A stretch of DNA of 64,000 nt, from assembly GCA_035550375.1 (NCBI GenBank), contig DASZPH010000019.1:124001-188000 (forward strand), read 5' to 3'. Source of the stretch: DASSFG01 sp035550375. Its GTDB lineage: Bacteria > Planctomycetota > Planctomycetia > Pirellulales > JAICIG01. A program made the position numbers and the translations under genes. The notes beneath the pieces are model-generated. The model had not been told where the DNA came from. It was given only the letters and a program-made list of their open reading frames with translations, and made no database searches. Shown here one piece after another: positions 43,263-52,556 of the stretch (its first letter is position 1; every line of letters begins with the position of its first letter).

Positions 43263-44885
43263 ATGCCCCGAGTGATCGTCCTCGACACGTTGGCCCGCGA
43301 GGGTCTTGATCTGTTTGCCAAGGCCCCCGGAATCGAGTACGAGGTGCGCACCGGGCTGGCAGGGGAGGCGCTGCGTTCGGCCCTGGCCGAGTTCGACGGC
43401 GCCATTCTCCGCAGCGGCGTGAAGATCACGGCCGACAGCCTGGCGGGCAATCGCCGGCTGAGGGCCATCGTGCGTGCCGGAGTCGGCACCGACAACATCG
43501 ACAAGGTGGCCGCGACCAGGCTCGGCATCGTGGTGATGAATACGCCGACCGGCAACACGCTGAGCACGGCGGAACACACGATCGCCATGATGATGGCCCT
43601 TTCGCGGAACATCGCGCCGGCTTACCAGAGCCTGATCGAAGGGCGCTGGGAGCGGAATCGCTACATGGGAACGCAGCTCGCCGACAAGACGATCGGCATC
43701 GTCGGCCTGGGACGCATCGGCCAGGCCGTGGCCGTGCGCTGCCGGGCGATGGAAATGCGGGTGCTGGGATACGACCCGTTCGTCACCGAAGAGCGCGCCC
43801 GCGAACTGGGGGTGGAGATGTTCGCCACCGTGCACGAGATGCTCCCGCGCGTCGATTACCTGACGGTACACACGCCGCTTACGCCAGAGACCCGGAACCT
43901 GATCGGTCTGAAGGAAATCGGCATGATGCGGCCGGGCGTGCGGTTGATCAACTGTGCCCGCGGAGGCATCTACGACGAATCGGCGATGGTGGAGGGGCTG
44001 AGCACCGGCAAGTTGGGAGGCGTCGCGCTGGACGTCTTTGCCCAGGAGCCCTGCACCGCCAGCCCGCTGTTCGGCATGCCGAATGTCCTCTGCACTCCCC
44101 ACTTGGGCGCCAGCACCGAAGAGGCCCAGACACAGGTGGCGGCCGAAGGGGCCCAACTGCTCATCGACTTTTTGACCACGGGCGCCATTCGCCACGCCGT
44201 GAACGTGGCCGCGGTCGATCCCAAGAAGCTGGCCGCCATGCGAGACGACCTGGACGTCGCCTATCGCCTGGGGCTGCTCTTGGCGCAGCTCGATCGTACG
44301 CCGGTTCGGGCTTGTCGTCTGACGTATCGGGGCGAAGTGGCCGGCAAAGACACGCGGCTCTTGACGGCTACCGTGGCGGCCGGCCTGCTGCAGCAATCGC
44401 TGGAGGACGAAATCAACTTCGTCAACGCCGAGGTGTTGCTCCGCGAGCGGGGGATCGAGCTTTCGGAGCAATCGACGAGCGAACGCGGCGCTTTCAGCTC
44501 GGTGATCACGGCTGAGCTGGTCACCGCTTCGCGCCCGTACAAGGTGGCCGGGACGTTCTTCGGCCATAAAATGGCGCGTCTGGTTCAGATCGGCGACTAC
44601 AGGCTCGATGCCTACCTCGATGGTGTGCTGCTCGTTTTCACGCACCGCGACGTCCCCGGCATCATCGGAAAAGTCGGCACGATCTTCGGCCAACACCGCG
44701 TGAACATCGCTCAGATGGCCGTCGGCCGCGCGCAGCCGGGGGGCGACGCGATCGGGGTCTTGAATCTCGACAGCCGGCCGCCCGAACAGGCGCTGGCCGA
44801 GGTCTCGGCCCATCCCGACGTGCTCAGCGTGAGCATCATTGAGCTGCCGCCGGCCGGAGAGCTACCGGCCTGGCTCGACGGTTGA
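43263..44885 (+). CDS. serA: D-3-phosphoglycerate dehydrogenase
   Basis: 540 residues from the ATG at 43263. Motifs: VGLGRIGQAVAVRCRAMEMRVLGYDP (NAD fold), LINCARGGIYDESAM (catalytic Arg), DVFAQEPC (Glu), NVLCTPHLGASTEEAQ (His), then the intervening domain (ELVTASRPYKVAGTFFGHKMARLVQIGDY) and a C-terminal ACT domain (VLLVFTHRDVPGIIGKVGTIFGQHRVNIAQMAVGR). Long type as in Mycobacterium and Bacillus. First step of serine synthesis; the ACT domain suggests feedback by serine. Confidence 0.97.
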   Translation: MPRVIVLDTLAREGLDLFAKAPGIEYEVRTGLAGEALRSALAEFDGAILRSGVKITADSLAGNRRLRAIVRAGVGTDNIDKVAATRLGIVVMNTPTGNTLSTAEHTIAMMMALSRNIAPAYQSLIEGRWERNRYMGTQLADKTIGIVGLGRIGQAVAVRCRAMEMRVLGYDPFVTEERARELGVEMFATVHEMLPRVDYLTVHTPLTPETRNLIGLKEIGMMRPGVRLINCARGGIYDESAMVEGLSTGKLGGVALDVFAQEPCTASPLFGMPNVLCTPHLGASTEEAQTQVAAEGAQLLIDFLTTGAIRHAVNVAAVDPKKLAAMRDDLDVAYRLGLLLAQLDRTPVRACRLTYRGEVAGKDTRLLTATVAAGLLQQSLEDEINFVNAEVLLRERGIELSEQSTSERGAFSSVITAELVTASRPYKVAGTFFGHKMARLVQIGDYRLDAYLDGVLLVFTHRDVPGIIGKVGTIFGQHRVNIAQMAVGRAQPGGDAIGVLNLDSRPPEQALAEVSAHPDVLSVSIIELPPAGELPAWLDG

Positions 44886-45139
44886 CAACCGGAATATCCA
44901 CTTCCGTAGGGCCATCTGTTTCGCTCGGCAGCCGCTTCGCAAATTCGCGCGGCGTCCCAATCGTTTCCCTTCAACCAAGGACCGCCGCTGGCCGACATAA
45001 GATGCCGGGCAGCAGGCGCTGCCCGTGCGGCGGGGCTGCCGGGCGGGAGAACCCGGGAAGTCGGCCAGGGAAGGCGGCGGCGCCGCGGCTCGTAAAAACC
45101 AATACGAACTCCAGACCGCGAACTCTTCCCACGACGACT

Positions 45140-45355
45140 ATGGGCGACCTCCAGCTTGCCGAACGGGTAAACTCCATCCTGCAAAAGAACCCCCATGTGC
45201 CGCATCGCAACCTGCGATTCGAAACGAACGCCGGGCACATCGTGCTCAAGGGTGTGGTCCGTTCCTACTACCAGAAACTGATGGCCCAGGAAGCCCTGCT
45301 GGGTGTGGAAGGAGTCGAACAGGTTGAGAACCAACTCGAAGTGCAGGCCGGCTGA
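45140..45355 (+). CDS. BON-domain protein
   Basis: 71 residues: AERVNSILQKNPHVPHRNLRFETNAGHIVLKGVVRSYYQKLMAQEALLGVEGVEQVENQLEV is one complete BON domain (helix, strand with GxVxLxG, helix, closing strand). BON domains bind phospholipid or lie in periplasmic proteins, but no signal peptide is seen here. The start is the first ATG before the domain; there is no strong binding site. Follows serA by 254 bases. Confidence 0.82.
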   Translation: MGDLQLAERVNSILQKNPHVPHRNLRFETNAGHIVLKGVVRSYYQKLMAQEALLGVEGVEQVENQLEVQAG

Positions 45356-45389
45356 CGAGCGATCTGGGGCTCTGTGACAAAGACGCAGT

Positions 45390-46469
45390 TCACTGCCAGC
45401 CGTGACGCAGCAGATAACCCTCGGTATCGTCGACTGGCGATACGACGGGACTGTCGAACATAAACTGTCGCCGATCGACCGGCTGGTCGAATTGCACATC
45501 CTCGAAATGGACGCGCACGAGGGGAGGCGCCTCGTCGTCGTATGACCGCGATTCGCTCGCGCTAAATTCGATTCGCCGCAGGAAAAGATCGTCGCGCCCC
45601 AGGAAGACGACGATCCGATCGGGCAGCATGGGGGGCAGCTTGCTGACGTTGACGGCCTGTCCCTTTTCGACCGCCTCGCGCTGATCGGGAAGCCAGAACA
45701 GCAGCCGCTCCGGCCTCCACGTCCCCTCCAACACGTACATGGGCGTCTCGTTCGGGCCTCGCGGTCGGGTCTGGCCGACCTTGGGAAAGACGCACCACAA
45801 ATCGATCTGATCGAGCAAAGTCGCCATCCCGCCCAGGCCCAGCATCGGCAAGGAACTGGCGCCGGGCGGTTGGGGAACGTTCGGGGGCTGCTTCTTGGCG
45901 TACGCCGCACGAGCCGCTTCCACGCGCTTCACGTCGATGCGAGATAGCCTCGGCACGCCATCGGTGCATTTCTGCAGCCAATAGTATTCGCCGTCGCAGC
46001 GCTGCTGAATGTAGCAGTCTTTGCCGTCGATGTTGACGGTGATGTCGACCTGGAGCAGGTTTCGTTCGGACGGCCCCTGCACGAAGATGCCGTTGCCGAC
46101 CAGTTCCTGGCCATAGAGGTGAATGCGCTGATGAATCGTGGCGCTGATGGTCTTGTGACGCTCAAGCGCCGCGCGGGCTTGCCGCAACAGCGACTGTCCG
46201 CTGACCGGACTCTGCTTGGGGCGGTCCTGCAGCGTCGGGGCCAAGGCCGTCGATGGCTGAGGCTCGGCAATTGAAGTTGCGCCGGCCGACGGCGTTGACC
46301 CGGTCGGCTGGGTAGAACGAGGCGATGACGGGCGACTGGCCGGCGTCGCCGCACGACCGCCAAAGGCAAGTCGGTTCCGGCTGGCCGGTGGGCCATCGCC
46401 GAAGATCGTTGAGCCAAAAGCCAGGCAGCAAAACCAGATAGCGATGAGACGACAATTCCAACGCGCCAT
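45390..46469 (-). CDS. Exported TIGR03009-like protein
   Basis: 359 residues. Signal peptide (CRLIAIWFCCLAFGSTIFG), a Ser/Pro/Ala linker to about 90, then LLRQARAALERHKTISATIHQRIHLYGQELVGNGIFVQG, LLQVDITVNIDGKDCYIQQRCDGEYYWLQK, LPMLGLGGMATLLDQIDLWCVFPKV, YVLEGTWRPERLLFWLP and PPMLPDRIVVFLGRDDLFLRRIEF. This is the same LolA-like architecture as 38246-39307, though more diverged. Periplasmic role unknown. Convergent with the BON gene. Confidence 0.78.
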   Translation of the reverse strand: MARWNCRLIAIWFCCLAFGSTIFGDGPPASRNRLAFGGRAATPASRPSSPRSTQPTGSTPSAGATSIAEPQPSTALAPTLQDRPKQSPVSGQSLLRQARAALERHKTISATIHQRIHLYGQELVGNGIFVQGPSERNLLQVDITVNIDGKDCYIQQRCDGEYYWLQKCTDGVPRLSRIDVKRVEAARAAYAKKQPPNVPQPPGASSLPMLGLGGMATLLDQIDLWCVFPKVGQTRPRGPNETPMYVLEGTWRPERLLFWLPDQREAVEKGQAVNVSKLPPMLPDRIVVFLGRDDLFLRRIEFSASESRSYDDEAPPLVRVHFEDVQFDQPVDRRQFMFDSPVVSPVDDTEGYLLRHGWQ

Positions 46470-46715
46470 CTTTCGGTTCTGCGGGATTTGCCAAAGAATC
46501 GCGTTGTGACAAACCGACCAATTACCACAGAAGGCCCGCTATATGCGGAAGCCGCCGCCGAATCTGTACAACCGCAGGGAGGGTCGGACCAGCCGACGGG
46601 CGTACGCGGGGCGATTATAGGGCGGCAACCGATCGAGGGCCACGCCACTATCGCCGTTGGCTGTCCCGCATGGCCATAACGGAAGAAGCCTGCACCTAGC
46701 CAAGCCCAGGGTACA

Positions 46716-46733
46716 AGCCGCTGGTGAGCGGCT
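46716..46733 (+). promoter_or_regulatory. Hairpin in the leader of the envelope operon
   Basis: AGCCGCT (46716-46722) pairs with AGCGGCT (46727-46733) around GGTG; GCCCAG and CTGGGC outside can extend the stem. It ends 24 bases before the start codon at 46757. Confidence 0.4.
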
Positions 46734-46756
46734 GGGCAAACAAGAGGGGGAATGGA

Positions 46757-47905
46757 ATGAGATACCGACTGACCTTTTTTTGCGCGGTTGCCGCCCTGGT
46801 GGGCTGCAAGGCGCCCTTCAGCCACAATTTGCCTCCGGCCCAGCAGATCATGCATCCGGGGCCGGGCGTCGATGGGCCAGGCCCCGGCGTGATGATGCTG
46901 GGCGACCCTGGACCACCCGCCGTCGCCGCCGCGACGCAAGTGATTTTTGGCGGACCCGAAGGGATGATCATCGCCTGGGATGTGTCGGCCCCGGGTGCCT
47001 TCGACAGCGAGCCCCTGGTCGCGCCGGGCCGCTACAATTTTCCGCAAGGGGCCATCTATCGCCTCAAGCTGACCAACATTCCGGGGCGCGAGGGGGTGGA
47101 ACTCTATCCCACGCTTGAGATCGCTCCCTCCCTGCCTCGCACAGACGCCTACCTCGCTCACAACGGCGTACCCGTCCAATTCACCGAGGAGGATTTCGAC
47201 CAGGTTCTTTCGGGCAACTTTGTGACGAAGGTGATTTACCTTCCCGATCCCGACTACCAGGAACTGGCGCTGGCCGGCGTCGAAACGCTCGTCAGCACGC
47301 GTCTCGATCCGGGGCTCGACCCGATTGTCGAAGCCGACCGTCGCGGGGCAATTCTGGCGATCATCCGAGTCGGCAACAAAGACCTGCAAGTCGGCGGCCA
47401 GGAACAGATTCCGGGCGGGCCCGGAATGCCGGCCGGGGCCTACGGGCCAGGCTACTGCGGCCCCAACGCGGTTCCGCCCGCCTTCATGGCAGGCGTCACG
47501 GCGCCCGAATACGGCATGCCCATCTCGGGCACCCCGATCGGCTTGCCTGGTCCGCCGCATGTGCCGCTGGGAGCTCCCGCCGGCCTGCAGCAACACACGA
47601 TTCACAACCACACGCACATGCACATTCCGCAGCCGGTGGAAAAGATCGGCATCCATGTGAAGCAGAGCCCGGGCATGAGCTATCCCAAGCCGGTGCGCCA
47701 CGTCTACATCCACGAACAGGCCCGCGCCCCCTGGCTCAACTTCTGCATGCCGTGGAGGAAGAAACACCAGGCGGTCGCACCTGACATGCCGTGTGACGAT
47801 GGACAATGCGTCGCGGAAGAGGGTGGGCCGGAGTATACGGCGGCCAACCCCGTCGAGGGACCAGCTTCCGCGCCCGACTACGTCACGCCCCCGGACGTTC
47901 ACTAA
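46757..47905 (+). CDS. Lipoprotein, paralogue of the following envelope protein
   Basis: 382 residues from the ATG at 46757, behind GAGGGGG. Lipoprotein signal peptide with lipobox ALVGC. The domain at about 60-240 reads QVIFGGPEGMIIAWDVS, IYRLKLTNIPGREGVELYPTLEI, FTEEDFDQVLSGNFVTKVIYLPDP and DPIVEADRRGAILAIIRVGNKD. The tail is Pro/Gly/His-rich with HTHMHIP, and a basic-cysteine segment (APWLNFCMPWRKKHQ) lies near the end. Probably outer-membrane attached; first gene of a three-gene operon. Function unknown. Confidence 0.82.
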   Translation: MRYRLTFFCAVAALVGCKAPFSHNLPPAQQIMHPGPGVDGPGPGVMMLGDPGPPAVAAATQVIFGGPEGMIIAWDVSAPGAFDSEPLVAPGRYNFPQGAIYRLKLTNIPGREGVELYPTLEIAPSLPRTDAYLAHNGVPVQFTEEDFDQVLSGNFVTKVIYLPDPDYQELALAGVETLVSTRLDPGLDPIVEADRRGAILAIIRVGNKDLQVGGQEQIPGGPGMPAGAYGPGYCGPNAVPPAFMAGVTAPEYGMPISGTPIGLPGPPHVPLGAPAGLQQHTIHNHTHMHIPQPVEKIGIHVKQSPGMSYPKPVRHVYIHEQARAPWLNFCMPWRKKHQAVAPDMPCDDGQCVAEEGGPEYTAANPVEGPASAPDYVTPPDVH

Positions 47906-48051
47906 CGGACGGCGGGGAGTTTAAACAGAGCGGTGAGAGATCGAAGGGACCGATGAAAGCGCCGCCTTTCGTCGTCCCTTCGTCTCTCATCCTTAAAGGG
48001 CCGAGAGGCGGCCCGCGCGTTCCAACTCGATTTGCAGTCGAATCGGTGGTC

Positions 48052-48849
48052 ATGAGAATCCCGCTCCGCAATCTTGACCGGGGTGAAGACGCAGGCCGGG
48101 CTGGAAACACCCGTGTCGTTGCCTTCGCAGTCGTGTCGGCGGTCCTGCTCTGGGCCGAGGTCGCCGCGACCGGCCAGGAGCCGCCGATGCACTATCGCCA
48201 CCAGGGGCTCGCACCCCCCGGCTCGATCGGCAGCGTCCAGCTACAGCGGGGCGGACCGTTGCCCTACTACTTTCAGCCGGTCGAGATTCGGGCTCCGCGG
48301 GGGACCCGCATCTCGATCGCCAGCCAGGGGCAGTTTGGACCACCGCTGGAGGCTCCGCTGAGCGTCGGACTGTTGATCGCGCCGGTCTATCGGTTCAAGC
48401 TGTCGAACATTCCCAATCACGAGGGGCAGGAGCTGTTTCCCACGATCGAAGTGATCGACCGGCTTTATCCGCCGCGGGGGCAAGAGCGGCGGTTCCCCAT
48501 TCCCATCGAGCTGAACGCCGACGACATCGAGCTGGCGCTCGAGGGCAAATTTGTCACGCGCGTCGTCTACCTCGAAGACCCAACCACAGCTCTACCGGTG
48601 GCGGAGGGGCGGCTCGACCAGCACTGGTTCGACGCCGGCCCGGGAGTGAACCCCGTAGAAGAAGCCGACCGCTGGGGGCGACCCCTGGCCATCGTGCGGA
48701 TCGGAGGGCGTGTCCCCGACGAACAGCGGGGCCCGGATGTTCATTTCATCGGCGGCTCCGCGCCGTTCACCCTCTTCCGTCCTTCGGTCGAACGGCCCGC
48801 CGAGCGCGGCGCGAGACGACCCGCCCTAGGAGGTTCGGCGCGCCGATGA
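48052..48849 (+). CDS. Exported paralogue of the preceding lipoprotein
   Basis: 265 residues from the ATG at 48052; upstream in-frame codons are possible starts. Signal peptide RVVAFAVVSAVLLWAEVAATGQ without a lipobox Cys. It shares the domain of 46757-47905: VYRFKLSNIPNHEGQELFPTIEVIDRL, LNADDIELALEGKFVTRVVYLEDP and NPVEEADRWGRPLAIVRIGGR. It lacks the long Pro/His tail. Its stop overlaps the next start (ATGA at 48846). Confidence 0.78.
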   Translation: MRIPLRNLDRGEDAGRAGNTRVVAFAVVSAVLLWAEVAATGQEPPMHYRHQGLAPPGSIGSVQLQRGGPLPYYFQPVEIRAPRGTRISIASQGQFGPPLEAPLSVGLLIAPVYRFKLSNIPNHEGQELFPTIEVIDRLYPPRGQERRFPIPIELNADDIELALEGKFVTRVVYLEDPTTALPVAEGRLDQHWFDAGPGVNPVEEADRWGRPLAIVRIGGRVPDEQRGPDVHFIGGSAPFTLFRPSVERPAERGARRPALGGSARR

Positions 48850-50027
48850 ACGGGCAAGTACGAGTGACGACGTATCGGCGGCAATTGGCAAACCGCGCCT
48901 ACTGGGCGATTGTCGTTGCGGCGACCCTGGTTTCGGCCTCGTGCCGGACGCGCCCCTCCGCGGCGCCGCAAGGACCGACCGAGAACGGCTTGCCGGTAAC
49001 GGCCTATACCGGGGCGCCACCCGCTGGCTATGAGTTGGCGCCACCACCGCCGTCAGGGCCGCCGTTGCCTTACCAGGTGCATGGCGAGTGGTCGCCCCCT
49101 GGCCTTGCCTGTCCTTGGCCGCCGGAAGAGTATCTTTGCGACGGCGGCGACAAAGGCTCGCCCGTCGCCGTATCGCCCAACTGGGAGCTGTATGGCTTAG
49201 GACTGGAAGACACGGTTGCTCATTACGACGCGCTCGACGGACGCACGCTCGTCGAGCCGTCGAACAAAGTCTGCATCTACGCCCCCCGTTTCGGAGCGGT
49301 GCGGGTGGTAACCCGAATCGCCGCAAACGAGAATATCGATCAGGCGGGGGGCGTCGAAGTTCCGCAGCAGCTCGTCAGGGCCGCGGGCGTGGCCATTCCG
49401 GCCAGCAGCCTGCAGCGTTATCAGGCTCGCGGCGACGTGGGAACGAAGATCGCCAGCGCCTACCGCGGTCGCCAGGGCGACGGCGCCGTGTCGAGCGCGC
49501 TATTTGCCAGTGGCTTCCAGGACACCTTCATGCCGTTTGAAGACCTGTCGGCCATTCGCAACGGCATCCTCGATCAGGCCGAAAAGGCCCGTTTGAGCGA
49601 GGGTGTCCAGGCGGCCATCACCTGGTCGGAGGATGTGGCCGTGCAGGCCGTGCTCAACGGCCGGATCGCGATCGGCGTGACCCAAAACGAGCGAACTGAA
49701 GAAGTCTTCACGGTCAAAGACCTGCGCCACCGGGCGAAGCTGCGAGTCATCAAGGTGGCCTCCACGCAGACGGCCCAACCGGGCGAATTCGTCGACTTCA
49801 CCCTCCGCTTCGACAACGTGGGAGACCAGCCGCTGGGCAACATCGTGTTGGCCGACAACCTGACCACGCGGCTGGAGTACGTGCCCGACAGCGCCCAGTC
49901 GAGCGTCAAGGCCGACTTCTCGGTCGAACCGAACGAAGGCGACTCGCTCGTGCTGCGCTGGGAAATCGACCAGCCGCTCGACCCTGGCGAAGGCGGAATC
50001 GTTCGCTTCCGCTGCCGAGTCCGGTAA
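48846..50027 (+). CDS. Lipoprotein with C-terminal DUF11 domain
   Basis: 393 residues, ATG overlapping the previous stop; AGGAGG lies about 13 bases upstream. Signal peptide with lipobox-like LVSASC. A proline-rich part leads to a middle domain (NKVCIYAPRFGAVRVVTRI..). The C-terminal 95 residues are a DUF11/conserved-repeat (Ig-like) domain: HRAKLRVIKVASTQTAQPGEFVDFTLRFDNVGDQPLGNIVLADNLTTRLEYVPDS..LRWEIDQPLDPGEGGIVRFRCRV. Such domains stabilise cell-surface proteins. Third gene of the envelope operon; a structural role is inferred. Confidence 0.88.
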   Translation: MNGQVRVTTYRRQLANRAYWAIVVAATLVSASCRTRPSAAPQGPTENGLPVTAYTGAPPAGYELAPPPPSGPPLPYQVHGEWSPPGLACPWPPEEYLCDGGDKGSPVAVSPNWELYGLGLEDTVAHYDALDGRTLVEPSNKVCIYAPRFGAVRVVTRIAANENIDQAGGVEVPQQLVRAAGVAIPASSLQRYQARGDVGTKIASAYRGRQGDGAVSSALFASGFQDTFMPFEDLSAIRNGILDQAEKARLSEGVQAAITWSEDVAVQAVLNGRIAIGVTQNERTEEVFTVKDLRHRAKLRVIKVASTQTAQPGEFVDFTLRFDNVGDQPLGNIVLADNLTTRLEYVPDSAQSSVKADFSVEPNEGDSLVLRWEIDQPLDPGEGGIVRFRCRVR

Positions 50028-50082
50028 GTCGGCTCCGACGTTCCGCGGCGGACAAGGCGGTCGCGCCCCGGCCGCCTCCACG

Positions 50083-51390
50083 TCAGGCCGCGCCAGGGCT
50101 GCTGGTCCCCCCCTTTTTTTGTCGTTGGCCGCGGATTTCGCTCATCATGAAGCTCAGGGCGTGGCCGTATTCTCGCACGGCCGTGAGATAGTCCTTTCGC
50201 TCGGCGGCCGCCAGCGCGCGGGCGTCGAGATGATTGAAATGGTGCCAGTCGACGGTGTAGTGTGCTTCGACCGCCGCGTTGCGAAGTTCGGCGACGAATC
50301 GGGCCAGCTTGTCGACGAATTCGTTGTTGATCACGACGGCGCGAGGATTGTAGGGACCTCGCCCGAACCGTAGCCCTTCCAACTGCCCACCCTGGCCGCC
50401 GAATGCGCGAACCAACATCGTCACGCCGGTGATGATCGTAAACAAGAGCATGGCCGCCGCCACGCCGGGAAGGCGAGCCAGCCCCACGAGCACGGTCGCC
50501 AACGCCAGAACGCCGAGCCCCCCCCACATCAGCGGATGGATGGGGCGACGCGATGTCTTGCCGCTGGCCGGCCAGTTGGTTGTCGGCGGAGGCGGCGCCG
50601 TCTTCACCCGTGCTACGATCACCGTGATGTTGTCGGGCCCGCCACGCAGGTTGGCCAGATCGACGAGTACCTGCACCGCTTCCGCCGGGCTGAAGGCGGT
50701 CAAAATGGCTCCCATCTCGTCGTCGGCCACCTGTCCGCTGAGCCCGTCGCTGCACAGCAGAAACGTGTCGCCGGGCGCGACCGGCCAGGGGCCTTCCAGG
50801 TCGACTTCGACGTGTGGGGCGGGCCCCAACGACCGGGTAATGATGTTTTTAGGGATATAACCGGGCACTTCCTCTTCGCGGAGCTTGCCCGTGGCCATCA
50901 TTTCCCACACAAGGCTGTGGTCGAACGAAAGCTGTTCGATGCGATTGCCGCGCAGACGGTAAACCCGGCTGTCTCCGACGTGCGCCGCCAGGGCCCCCTG
51001 CGGCAAGAGCAGCAGCACGCTGGTCGTGGTTCCCATACCGCGGAAGTCGAGGTTCGCTTGCCCGCGGGAGTGAATACGCCCGTTGGCGTCTTCGATCGCC
51101 TTGCGGATGGCCAGGGGAGGCGGCTCGTCAAGCACCTTCTGATAGGTCAACGGGACTGCGTCGCAGGCCATCTTGCTGGCCAATTCCCCCGCCGCGTGGG
51201 CGCCCATGCCGTCGGCGACCATAAACAGGTGGCCCCGCTCGTTCCAAAGCTGGGCACTCTTGGCCGGCACGACGGTGAACGAATCCTGGTTGTTCGAGCG
51301 GCGCAGTCCGATATCACTCAGAGCGGCGTGCTCAACGTAGGTCTCCCAGGTAGCGGATTCTTGGGCCATGCGATCGGCTGACAGGCTCAC
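50083..51390 (-). CDS. PP2C-type protein phosphatase with membrane segments
   Basis: 435 residues from a GTG at 51390; an ATG at 51369 is possible. PP2C/SpoIIE-type motifs: LRRSNNQDSF, MVADGMGAHAAGELAS, AAHVGDSRVYRLRG, FLLCSDGLSGQV and GGPDNITVIVARV supply the metal-binding aspartates. Two helices (LMWGGLGVLALATVLVGLA and GVAAAMLLFTIITGVTMLV) and a C-terminal cytoplasmic tail of about 95 residues follow. It dephosphorylates Ser/Thr residues, likely opposing membrane kinases such as that at 19961-21838. Confidence 0.94.
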   Translation of the reverse strand: MSLSADRMAQESATWETYVEHAALSDIGLRRSNNQDSFTVVPAKSAQLWNERGHLFMVADGMGAHAAGELASKMACDAVPLTYQKVLDEPPPLAIRKAIEDANGRIHSRGQANLDFRGMGTTTSVLLLLPQGALAAHVGDSRVYRLRGNRIEQLSFDHSLVWEMMATGKLREEEVPGYIPKNIITRSLGPAPHVEVDLEGPWPVAPGDTFLLCSDGLSGQVADDEMGAILTAFSPAEAVQVLVDLANLRGGPDNITVIVARVKTAPPPPTTNWPASGKTSRRPIHPLMWGGLGVLALATVLVGLARLPGVAAAMLLFTIITGVTMLVRAFGGQGGQLEGLRFGRGPYNPRAVVINNEFVDKLARFVAELRNAAVEAHYTVDWHHFNHLDARALAAAERKDYLTAVREYGHALSFMMSEIRGQRQKKGGTSSPGAA

Positions 51391-51661
51391 TTTCAGCTCA
51401 GGAGAACGAACGGCGAATGAGCCGTAAGGAGGGATGGCTTGCCGGGCCGTCGGGCAAAGCTGGGCAGACGGGGCTTATCGGCCCATCCTTCGAGAGGACT
51501 AGTTTGCCCTTTCTGCCATCCCAAACCGGATGAATTCTAATTCGTGTAGCTGCTTGAGGATAGATGCAGGCAAGGCCGGCCTGGAAGATTCCCAGAACCC
51601 CGGCTATAGTATCAGCCCCTTTTTCCTCCCCACTTCCTTGCCGTCGCCGGCTGGCTCTACC

Positions 51662-52384
51662 GTGACTGCCGAGTTTCCGCACCGCGTAACGGCCCCGCCT
51701 CGTTCGAGACTTTGGCGGCCGGGGCTCCTCTGCGCCACGCTGGCGGCGCTGGCCGCCAGCGGATGCGTACAGCGGCGCATCACCATCCGCAGCAATCCGC
51801 CGGGGGCGCTGGTTTACGTCGATAAGTACGAAATTGGCAAGACGCCCTGCTCCGTCGCCTACACCTATTATGGTACCCGCGAGATCAAGCTCGTTCGTGA
51901 CGGCTACGAGACGTTGACGGTCATGCAATGGATCCCGCCCCCGTGGTACCAGATCCCGCCGCTCGACTTTGTTTCCGAGAACGTCGTGCCGGCCGAGATT
52001 CGCGACGAACGAACGTACACCTACCAGCTTGTCCCCACCCGCGTGGTGCCGACCGACCAGTTGCTCGGCCGGGCCGAAAGCCTCAGACGGGCGACGCAGT
52101 TGGAGCGCCTGGCCGCCCCTCCCCCGGCTCCGCGGCGACCGCCGCTTGCGCCGCCATCGTCGGCACCGTTGGACCCCGGCAACGGACTGCAACCGGGTGT
52201 TGCTCCGCCGGGCTATCTGCCCGGGCCGGGACCGAACGTCTATCCGGGGCCTGGAGTTTATTTCCCGCCAGGCAACTACGCTCCTCCGGGCAACTGGGGG
52301 CCGGGGTACCCCGCTCCCGGAATGCTTCCTTCGCCCGGACTGCTGCCGGCGCCGGGTCCGTCGCCTCCTCGTGGACCGCAGTAA
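51662..52384 (+). CDS. PEGA-domain lipoprotein
   Basis: 240 residues from a GTG at 51662, the start closest to the signal peptide (LLCATLAALAASGC lipobox). Residues about 37-75 are a PEGA domain (RRITIRSNPPGALVYVDKYEIGKTPCSVAYTYYGTREIKLVRDGYE). A conserved middle (WYQIPPLDFVSENVVPAEIRDERTYTYQL) follows, and the last 90 residues are Pro/Gly-rich and disordered. PEGA domains occur in surface proteins. Function unknown; outer-membrane attachment expected. Confidence 0.87.
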   Translation: MTAEFPHRVTAPPRSRLWRPGLLCATLAALAASGCVQRRITIRSNPPGALVYVDKYEIGKTPCSVAYTYYGTREIKLVRDGYETLTVMQWIPPPWYQIPPLDFVSENVVPAEIRDERTYTYQLVPTRVVPTDQLLGRAESLRRATQLERLAAPPPAPRRPPLAPPSSAPLDPGNGLQPGVAPPGYLPGPGPNVYPGPGVYFPPGNYAPPGNWGPGYPAPGMLPSPGLLPAPGPSPPRGPQ

Positions 52385-52556
52385 GAGAAGCGATGCGCGA
52401 CAGCGCGCATCGAGCAGACAGGGGCCGACGAACCATCCAACCACACCCGCAGTGATTGCGGCCCAGATCACAGCAACGAAGGTCGTTGACGCGGTCCGTG
52501 CTCTTCCCTCCGGCCCTCTGCTTCTCTCGGCTATTTTTTCGGAGTATGCTCGCGGC

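Noticed and set aside
42726..44813. 695-codon minus-strand frame
   Set aside because: Antisense to serA and overlapping the hemerythrin-like gene; His/Gln/Arg-rich composition of a shadow frame.
45929..47902. 657-codon minus-strand frame
   Set aside because: Antisense to the envelope lipoprotein and out of frame with the TIGR03009-like gene; composition is shadow-like.
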